From assembly GCA_002401295.1 (NCBI GenBank), contig NVSR01000160.1, positions 1 to 7,054 of the forward strand: DNA of 7,054 nucleotides, read 5' to 3'. Each line of letters begins with the position of its first letter. Position 1 is the stretch's first letter. Shown here in pieces: positions 1 to 4,368 of the stretch. Made by a program: the position numbers and the translations under genes. The notes below the pieces were generated by a model. It worked only from the letters and a program-made list of their open reading frames with translations. It did no database searches and had not been told where the DNA came from. This stretch comes from SAR324 cluster bacterium (GTDB taxonomy: Bacteria > SAR324 > XYD2-FULL-50-16).

Positions 1-44
1 ATTAAAATAAAAATTAATAGAAATAATGGTAATCGCTTCATCAT
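1..44 (-). CDS. 5' fragment of a flagellar gene with a signal-peptide-like start, probably fliO or fliP (partial)
   Basis: The ATG at 44-42 directly follows the fliN stop codon (TGA at 47-45) and opens a frame that runs off the left edge. The readable peptide is MMKRLPLFLLIFIL. It has a short basic start followed by a run of Leu, Ile and Phe, which looks like the beginning of a signal peptide or first membrane segment. In many bacteria fliN is followed by fliO and fliP, both membrane proteins of the flagellar type III export gate, and FliP carries a cleaved signal peptide. The zero-base spacing suggests translational coupling to fliN, and no clear Shine-Dalgarno sequence is visible inside the end of fliN. 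A second ATG follows immediately, so the true start could be one codon later. Fourteen codons are too few to separate FliO from FliP, so no symbol is given. Confidence 0.6.
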   Translation of the reverse strand, partial: MMKRLPLFLLIFIL

Positions 45-503
45 TCAGGACAGTTTAAGTTTTTTGAGGCGTTCTTCTTGATCGGCGATCTCAGTAATTT
101 TTAGACCGAATTTCTCGTTTTGGATAATAATCTCTCCCTTTGCAACCAACTTGTCGTTGATCAGAACATGCATGGGGGTACCGATTTTCTTTTTCAATTC
201 CACTACTGAGCCCATTGTTAAGTCCAGTAGTTCTTTGATCTTCATCCGGGTCCGTCCAACCTCTACTGTGAGTTGCAAAGGGATTTCCATCAGGAAATCC
301 ATTTCCATATCTTCTCGAACCACAGGTGTCGGCTCAGCTGGTACCACCTCACTGGGGGCTTCTTCTGTACTTCCTTCTTTGCTTTCTTCCAGCTCCTGAC
401 GGAGCATTTCACGATTTTGCTGGAGCTCTGACTCAACATCGGACCAGTCGATATCGTCCATTCCGTCCAGACCGGAAAAATCTAATTCGCCTGAATCTGA
501 CAT
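45..503 (-). CDS. fliN: Flagellar motor switch protein FliN
   Basis: FliN is a component of the cytoplasmic C-ring, where it works with FliM and FliG in rotation switching and in docking export cargo. From the ATG at 503 the protein has 152 residues. Residues 1-70 are acidic and low in complexity, rich in Asp, Glu, Ser and Pro. Residues 72-142 form the SpoA (surface presentation of antigens) domain. It includes the family hallmark EVGRTRMKIKELL and GSVVEL (about 81-103), then HVLINDKLVAKGE (112-124) and KFGLKITEI (131-139). It ends with a basic tail, as in other FliN proteins. The frame is open upstream to a TTG at 566, which would add 21 residues, but that TTG has its purine run directly against it. 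The ATG gives a typical acidic FliN start and has a modest GGGA about 8 bases upstream. The gene lies 102 bp behind fliL and abuts the next gene. FliN identity is secure, but the start is less so. Confidence 0.95.
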   Translation of the reverse strand: MSDSGELDFSGLDGMDDIDWSDVESELQQNREMLRQELEESKEGSTEEAPSEVVPAEPTPVVREDMEMDFLMEIPLQLTVEVGRTRMKIKELLDLTMGSVVELKKKIGTPMHVLINDKLVAKGEIIIQNEKFGLKITEIADQEERLKKLKLS

Positions 504-605
504 GACCCATCCCGGGAATGATTGTTCAAGGAACCTACTCTTGGGGACATAGGAGTGAAGACCCAACTCCCCCGTTCCAAGGCAATGTGCAACAGATGGC
601 CTAGT

Positions 606-1139
606 TTATTGCAAGATAAATTTCGTCATCAATATTTTTTTGACTGGTGTAGGATCTTGCGTTTCCGACTCTTCGATAAACTCCCGAGTATAGACACTGT
701 TGACCATTCTCAAGAGTTCATTTTTTAACATTTGCCTACCCTTTGATGTCTTCAAGCTTTCAGTAGTCTGGTTTCCTAAAAGAGTAATGACCATGTCATC
801 AATGATCGGTTCTCTTTTTGACAAGTAAAACAGGGCGTCTTCATCTTCCAGGACAGCGACCATTTCCACTCGAAGAAAATGCTTACCATCTCTTAAATTG
901 ACGATATACTCTTTAGGTGGTGTGTATTGAGGATTACTCAGTTTAGTTACATCTTTTTGAGTAATATTTTCAGCTTCCTCCTCAATTTTTGGTTGCCCAT
1001 CAGCGGTGCCCTCTTCATCCACGGGAGCCATAAACTGGAAATAGGCTGCTGCTCCACCACCTAGCAGGAGTAGTAACAGCACTACAATAATGATCAGCTT
1101 CTTCTTGCCACCACCGCCACCTTCTTCTTCATCTGCCAT
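606..1139 (-). CDS. fliL: Flagellar basal body-associated protein FliL
   Basis: FliL is a single-pass inner-membrane protein that surrounds or supports the MotAB stator and affects motor torque. The 177-residue product has a short acidic and glycine-rich cytoplasmic start, then KKK and one strongly hydrophobic helix (about 15-35). An acidic linker follows (about 41-62), then the periplasmic FliL domain (about 75-177). That domain is recognisable from YIVNLRDGKHFLRVEM (78-93), the DDMVITLLGNQT stretch (114-125) and the very typical terminal TKFILQ. The length fits the family. The ATG at 1139 has GGAG five bases upstream (plus-strand 1145-1148), and a sigma70-like -10 box lies about 33 bases upstream. 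It is the first gene of the flagellar block in this window, following the phospholipase gene after 155 bp. The next gene is fliN rather than the more usual fliM. Confidence 0.95.
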   Translation of the reverse strand: MADEEEGGGGGKKKLIIIVVLLLLLLGGGAAAYFQFMAPVDEEGTADGQPKIEEEAENITQKDVTKLSNPQYTPPKEYIVNLRDGKHFLRVEMVAVLEDEDALFYLSKREPIIDDMVITLLGNQTTESLKTSKGRQMLKNELLRMVNSVYTREFIEESETQDPTPVKKILMTKFILQ

Positions 1140-1144
1140 ATTGT

Positions 1145-1148
1145 CTCC
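1145..1148 (-). promoter_or_regulatory. Shine-Dalgarno sequence of fliL
   Basis: The minus strand reads GCGGAGACAAT immediately before the fliL ATG. The GGAG core is five bases from the start codon, which supports the annotated start. Confidence 0.6.
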
Positions 1149-1171
1149 GCTTCTTTGAGCTGTTTTTTAGT

Positions 1172-1200
1172 ATTATATGCCATAAATCTAAAAAGGTCGG
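1172..1200 (-). promoter_or_regulatory. Candidate sigma70-type promoter for the fliL-fliN unit
   Basis: A perfect TATAAT (minus strand, 1177-1172) lies about 33 bases before the fliL ATG. With a 17-bp spacer the -35 position reads CCGACC (1200-1195), which matches TTGACA at only three of six bases. Transcription would start near 1165 and leave a short leader carrying the GGAG ribosome-binding site. The position, just after the end of the phospholipase gene and its hairpins, is sensible for a new transcription unit. The weak -35 means an activator or basal-level expression could be involved. I saw no sigma54 (GG-N10-GC) or sigma28-like flagellar promoter here. Confidence 0.45.
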
Positions 1201-1226
1201 TACCCTTTGCATTTTAGCTTTTTCGA

Positions 1227-1245
1227 GCATTATTATTCAAAATGC
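1227..1245. repeat. Short inverted repeat in the phospholipase-fliL spacer
   Basis: Arms GCATT (1227-1231) and AATGC (1241-1245) enclose a 9-base loop. It lies directly beyond the longer hairpin at 1251-1276 in the direction of transcription. The stem is only 5 bp and no T-run follows on the minus strand, so it is at most part of a 3'-end structure. Confidence 0.35.
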
Positions 1246-1250
1246 CTATG

Positions 1251-1276
1251 GTATTATTCTCTTGGCAGAATAATGC
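1251..1276. repeat. Inverted repeat just downstream of the phospholipase gene
   Basis: Arms ATTATTCT (1253-1260) and AGAATAAT (1267-1274) pair perfectly around the 6-base loop CTTGGC. One mismatch in the minus-strand transcript and then a closing G-C pair extend the stem to 1251/1276. The repeat begins 19 bp beyond the phospholipase stop codon. There is no T-tract after it on the minus strand, so it does not look like a classical intrinsic terminator. It could protect the 3' end of the mRNA or bind a protein. Confidence 0.5.
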
Positions 1277-1294
1277 AAGAGCCGGACCTGAGTA

Positions 1295-2212
1295 TTAACC
1301 TGAGCCAATGCCATATTTTCGACGAATAAAACGCGGTTGCAGACGACTCCAAAAAGTCTTTTTCTTAAGGGCCTCAATTTCTTGTAATACCACCTGTTCC
1401 CCTTCAGCCACACACTTATCCAACTGTAAAAAATCGGCCCAATGGATATCGATATCGTTGAGGGAGAGAACGTGATCCGCACTGCGCAGGCATTGGTCCT
1501 TGAGTGCAACTCTGGAACCTTCATTCGCCCGTAAAGAAATATTCCAACCATTGAAATCGTGATCCCCCTGATTCATAGTGGGAGCCACATCCACAGCGAT
1601 CACAAAGTCCGCACCTAATTGGCGGGCAATAGTCACAGGAACAGGGTTTACCCAGGAGCCATCTACAAGCATTTGCTCATCGATGAACACTGGCGGAAAA
1701 ATTCCGGGAATTGCACAACTGGCGAGTACCTTATCGATCAAGTTCCCCTTATGGAAAACGACCTCTTTCCCGTCATCTAAATTCATGGAAACCAGGCCTA
1801 AAGCTAAAGGGCAATCTTCAATATTTTTAGAGGGAATTATTTTTTCCAGATTACTTCGAATATTTTCTTCGGAAATGAAGGAGCTACGCCTCATGGAGAT
1901 AGCGAGAAAAAATCCCGTTTTAATCATTTTTTTAAGCTGGCCCAACTTGCCATCTGACTCTTGGTCACTCTTGCGAATAAAGTCCAGCTTAGTTTGATTA
2001 AAATCATCGGAGTTCAAATAGCTCTCCACCTGATGGATAACGGCATCAGCATCAGGATTTGCCGCATAAATAGAGGCGACAATCGCTCCAATACTAGTCC
2101 CAGTAATCACGTGAATTGGTATTCCCGCCTCAGAGAGTGCTTTGAGTACACCCAAATGCGCCAAACCTCTGGCAGCACCACCCCCTAAAGCCAAACCTAC
2201 TTTGAACCCCAC
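1295..2212 (-). CDS. Patatin-like phospholipase, RssA/NTE family
   Basis: This is a predicted serine hydrolase of 305 residues. Patatin-fold enzymes release fatty acids from phospholipids or other acyl esters with a Ser-Asp dyad. All three hallmarks are visible. The glycine-rich oxyanion-hole motif GGGAARG is at residues 10-16. The nucleophile motif G-T-S-I-G is at 38-42, with Ser40. The Asp-Gly motif LVDGSWVNPVP is at 182-192, with Asp184. The segment ASCAIPGIFPPV (164-175) is also typical of the bacterial RssA/YchK subgroup, whose length is similar. There is no signal peptide or membrane helix, so a cytoplasmic location is likely. The start is GTG at 2212, preceded by AGAGGA nine bases upstream. 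The gene lies 14 bp behind aspS and is probably co-transcribed with it. Its substrate is unknown. The name rssA would overstate what is known, so no symbol is given. Confidence 0.92.
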   Translation of the reverse strand: MGFKVGLALGGGAARGLAHLGVLKALSEAGIPIHVITGTSIGAIVASIYAANPDADAVIHQVESYLNSDDFNQTKLDFIRKSDQESDGKLGQLKKMIKTGFFLAISMRRSSFISEENIRSNLEKIIPSKNIEDCPLALGLVSMNLDDGKEVVFHKGNLIDKVLASCAIPGIFPPVFIDEQMLVDGSWVNPVPVTIARQLGADFVIAVDVAPTMNQGDHDFNGWNISLRANEGSRVALKDQCLRSADHVLSLNDIDIHWADFLQLDKCVAEGEQVVLQEIEALKKKTFWSRLQPRFIRRKYGIGSG

Positions 2213-2221
2213 GATTTTTAT

Positions 2222-2227
2222 TCCTCT
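2222..2227 (-). promoter_or_regulatory. Shine-Dalgarno sequence fixing the GTG start of the phospholipase gene
   Basis: AGAGGA on the minus strand lies nine bases before the GTG at 2212-2210. It begins at the last base of the aspS TAA stop codon (2229-2227). This supports a GTG start and tight coupling with aspS. The conserved glycine-rich motif begins only nine codons later, so a later start would damage the fold. Confidence 0.65.
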
Positions 2228-4020
2228 TAAGCTTGAGTTTTCCGTATAGCTAACCGCAGATCCCTCAACTGAGTGACATCAACATCGGATGGAGCTTCCG
2301 TTAATAAGCAAGAAGCTTGCTGAGTCTTTGGAAAAGCAATGACATCGCGAATCGATTCTGTATTCGTTAGAAACATCATGATACGATCGAAGCCAAAAGC
2401 CAATCCACCATGTGGTGGAGCACCAAATTCTAAGGCATCTAATAAGAAACCAAATTTTTCCTGGGTTTCTTCTTCACTCAACTTCAGGAGGTTGAAGATC
2501 TCTTTTTGAATATCTTGACGGTGAATTCTGATACTACCACCACCTAACTCAACGCCATTCAACACTAAATCGAAGGCCACAGACTTAATTTTACTAGGGT
2601 CCTTATCTTTCCACTCCAAAAGATCAGCTTCATTAGGCATGGTGAAAGGATGATGACTGGAAGTAAAACCACCGTCATCCGTTGCTTCAAATAGAGGGAA
2701 ATCCGTCACCCAAGTGAATTGGAAGTCTCCATCTTTAATCAATCCCTGCTTTTTAGCGATTTCTTTTCTCAAATGACCCAAAGCATCATGCACGATTTTT
2801 GCTTGATCCGCACCAAAAAGGATGAGGTCACCTACCTGAGCGCCAGTTGCTTCATTAATACTTTGGATCTCTTCTTCCGTGAAAAATTTGGTGATAGGAG
2901 ATTGCCAGCCATCTTCATTGACCTTCACCCAAGCCATGCCTTTCGCTTTGTAAATTTTTACAAATTCCGTGAAGTCATCTAAAACTTTACGAGAAAGAGT
3001 TGCGCCCTCGGGAACTCGAATGGCCTTCACAATACCACCTTGCTTGACAGCCCCGGCAAATACTTTGAACCCACAAGTTTTCGCAATTTCTGTCAGGTTG
3101 ACCAGTTTCAGCCCATAACGTAAGTCAGGGGCATCGCTGCCGTAGTATTCCATAGCATAATCGTACTCCATGCGAGGAATAGGATTAGGCACGTCAACAC
3201 CAATAGTTTCCTTGAATAGTTTGACCACCATACCTTCCACTAAGGAAAGGATCTGATCCTGATCGATGAAGGAAAGCTCTAAGTCGATTTGGGTAAATTC
3301 CGGTTGTCGATTTCCTCGCAAGTCTTCATCACGAAAACACTTCACAATCTGGAAGTAACGGTCATAACCACTGACCATCAACATCTGCTTGAATAACTGA
3401 GGCGACTGAGGCAGGGCGTAAAATTTTCCAGCGGAAACCCTGGAAGGCACCAAATAGTCACGAGCGCCTTCGGGAGTTGACTTGGTCAAGAAAGGTGTTT
3501 CAATCTCAAAGAAGTCGTTCTCATAAAAATAATTTCTGATAATCTGGCCAGCCCTGGAGCGTAACATCATGGTCTTTTGCATGGCTGGGCGGCGTAAGTC
3601 CAACGTTCGATACTTCAAACGATTTTTTTCGCTGATCTCTACATTTTCATCAGAAATTTGGAAAGGTAGCACCTTACAGGTATTCAGGATTTTCAATTCC
3701 TTGACGTGAATTTCAATTTCTCCTGTATCCATTTTAGAATTGATCGTCTCCTTACTTCGTCTGGCAACAACCCCACGTACTGCCAATACATACTCGGACC
3801 GCACACTCTCGGAGGTATCAAAAGCTTTTTGGTCATGCTGGGGGCCGAAGACAATCTGTGTCAAACCAGTGTAGTCTCTGAGATCGATGAAAATAACACC
3901 ACCGTGGTCACGTCGATTATTGACCCATCCCATTAAGATTACTTCCGTGCCTTCATCACTACTTCTTAAATCAATACACTTGTGAGTTCTTTGCCAGTGT
4001 CCCAGCTGATCGAGCTTCAT
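2227..4020 (-). CDS. aspS: Aspartyl-tRNA synthetase (class IIb, bacterial type)
   Basis: This cytoplasmic enzyme attaches aspartate to tRNA(Asp) in an ATP-dependent reaction. The 597-residue length is normal for bacterial AspRS. The domains appear in the expected order. The N-terminal OB-fold anticodon-binding domain is at about 1-110, with GWVNNRRDHGGVIFIDLRD at 31-49. Class II motif 1 lies around 150-180. Motif 2 is FRDEDLR (229-235), followed by QPEFTQID (239-246). The bacterial GAD insert is at about 290-415. The catalytic core then resumes with HHPFT (456-460) and ELGGGSIRIH (491-500), and motif 3 is GLAFGFDR (539-546). His39 replaces the Leu found at the equivalent place in the discriminating E. 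coli enzyme. It matches the His reported for non-discriminating AspRS, so this enzyme may also charge tRNA(Asn). The start is the ATG at 4020, with only a weak GGGA upstream. The next gene follows after 14 bp. Confidence 0.98.
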   Translation of the reverse strand: MKLDQLGHWQRTHKCIDLRSSDEGTEVILMGWVNNRRDHGGVIFIDLRDYTGLTQIVFGPQHDQKAFDTSESVRSEYVLAVRGVVARRSKETINSKMDTGEIEIHVKELKILNTCKVLPFQISDENVEISEKNRLKYRTLDLRRPAMQKTMMLRSRAGQIIRNYFYENDFFEIETPFLTKSTPEGARDYLVPSRVSAGKFYALPQSPQLFKQMLMVSGYDRYFQIVKCFRDEDLRGNRQPEFTQIDLELSFIDQDQILSLVEGMVVKLFKETIGVDVPNPIPRMEYDYAMEYYGSDAPDLRYGLKLVNLTEIAKTCGFKVFAGAVKQGGIVKAIRVPEGATLSRKVLDDFTEFVKIYKAKGMAWVKVNEDGWQSPITKFFTEEEIQSINEATGAQVGDLILFGADQAKIVHDALGHLRKEIAKKQGLIKDGDFQFTWVTDFPLFEATDDGGFTSSHHPFTMPNEADLLEWKDKDPSKIKSVAFDLVLNGVELGGGSIRIHRQDIQKEIFNLLKLSEEETQEKFGFLLDALEFGAPPHGGLAFGFDRIMMFLTNTESIRDVIAFPKTQQASCLLTEAPSDVDVTQLRDLRLAIRKTQA

Positions 4021-4050
4021 AGTTTTCCCAGGTTAATTAAATGAAAAGAT

Positions 4051-4103
4051 AAAAAAAGCTTGCCTAAGAGTTTCCCAAAACTATTGAGAATCACCCCTTT
4101 TGG
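4051..4103 (-). terminator. Weak terminator or attenuator-like element before aspS
   Basis: On the minus strand CCAAAA (4103-4098) can pair with TTTTGG (4080-4075) across a 17-base loop. GGCAAGC and seven consecutive T (4057-4051) follow about 17 bases later. The T-run ends about 30 bases before the aspS start codon. The hairpin is AT-rich and not adjacent to the T-run, so this is not a textbook intrinsic terminator. It could act as a leader attenuator or simply be an AT-rich coincidence. Confidence 0.22.
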
Positions 4104-4183
4104 TAAAGCATAAAGTGCACTCTAGTAAAGGTGTCTACGCTTTTCCATGCAAATCTTTTTGATTATCCTTAAAAGATATCATT

Positions 4184-4226
4184 GGCCTCTCATGATCATT
4201 CAAAATTACTGATCAATTTGCAGGCC
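4184..4226. repeat. Long hairpin-forming inverted repeat in the rpoD-aspS spacer
   Basis: Outer arms GGCCT (4184-4188) and AGGCC (4222-4226) pair perfectly. After a small internal loop (4 and 6 bases), inner arms TGATCA (4193-4198) and TGATCA (4210-4215) pair around an 11-base loop. The G+C-rich base and two-part stem would fold on either strand. The palindromic TGATCA pair could also be a protein-binding site. Confidence 0.45.
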
Positions 4227-4237
4227 GAAATGGTAGT

Positions 4238-4261
4238 AGGACTTAACTTTTGACAAGTCCT
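4238..4261. repeat. Perfect 7-bp inverted repeat in the rpoD-aspS spacer
   Basis: Arms AGGACTT (4238-4244) and AAGTCCT (4255-4261) pair perfectly around a 10-base loop. No T-run follows on the minus strand. The loop and right arm contain one of the two TTTTGACA copies in this spacer. Confidence 0.45.
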
Positions 4262-4325
4262 TATGGCTATGGGGGGTAACTGTGGCTTCAAGAGAGGAGT
4301 TCAAAAAGTTCAATGCCCCTATCAA

Positions 4326-4347
4326 CCTGTTAAAACATTTTGACAGG
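4326..4347. repeat. Near-palindrome 22 bp downstream of rpoD
   Basis: Arms CCTGTTAAAA (4326-4335) and TTTTGACAGG (4338-4347) match at nine of ten positions around a 2-base centre. The position, 21 bases beyond the rpoD stop codon, fits a 3'-end structure or a weak terminator of the dnaG-rpoD transcript. No T-tract follows the hairpin on the minus strand, and the mismatch is a C-A pair in the transcript. A symmetric operator for a dimeric regulator upstream of aspS is an equally good reading. Confidence 0.5.
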
Positions 4348-4368
4348 GGTAGTAAATCAAGAGTTGCC

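Larger units (their letters stand above)
4021..4368 (-). other. 348-bp non-coding spacer between rpoD and aspS
   Basis: I find no convincing protein-coding frame, tRNA or known RNA here. It holds three well-separated inverted repeats (annotated individually), an 8-base sequence TTTTGACA twice on the plus strand exactly 90 bp apart (4248 and 4338), and a tandem AGTTCAA (4298-4304 and 4307-4313). Near aspS there is a CCAAAA/TTTTGG hairpin followed by a run of seven T on the minus strand. The only promoter-like pair I could assemble for aspS is TAGACA (4137-4132) with TATGCT (4112-4107) and a long 19-bp spacer, which is weak. The spacer is unusually long compared with the tight junctions on either side (7 and 14 bp), so it probably carries the aspS promoter, a leader, or a small RNA. 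Confidence 0.6.

Noticed and set aside
151..399. Plus-strand open frame of 82 codons, rich in Ser and Thr
   Set aside because: It lies wholly antisense to fliN. Its composition is the mirror of the acidic FliN linker, and it has no recognisable domain.
522..728. Plus-strand open frame of 68 codons
   Set aside because: It covers the fliL-fliN junction and the antisense of the fliL end. It resembles no known family.
1246..1551. Second minus-strand frame of 101 codons overlapping the phospholipase gene
   Set aside because: It is out of frame within a gene with clear homology motifs, and it has no recognisable features.
1578..2188. Plus-strand frames of 139 and 75 codons opposite the phospholipase gene
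   Set aside because: They are antisense shadows of a well-supported coding region.
2719..2982. Plus-strand frame of 87 codons inside aspS
   Set aside because: It is antisense to the conserved GAD insert region of AspRS, with no independent support.
4021..4140. T-box riboswitch upstream of aspS
   Set aside because: The conserved T-box sequence (AGGGTGGNACCGCG-like) and the following strong terminator are not present.
4250..4278. Consensus TTGACA on the plus strand
   Set aside because: The position 17 bp downstream is G-rich with no -10 box, and no plus-strand gene follows.
4201..4300. tRNA-like stretches (GCCGAAATGGTAG and GGCTTCAAG)
   Set aside because: They recall D-arm and T-arm sequences, but no acceptor stem, anticodon arm or properly paired T-arm can be assembled on either strand.
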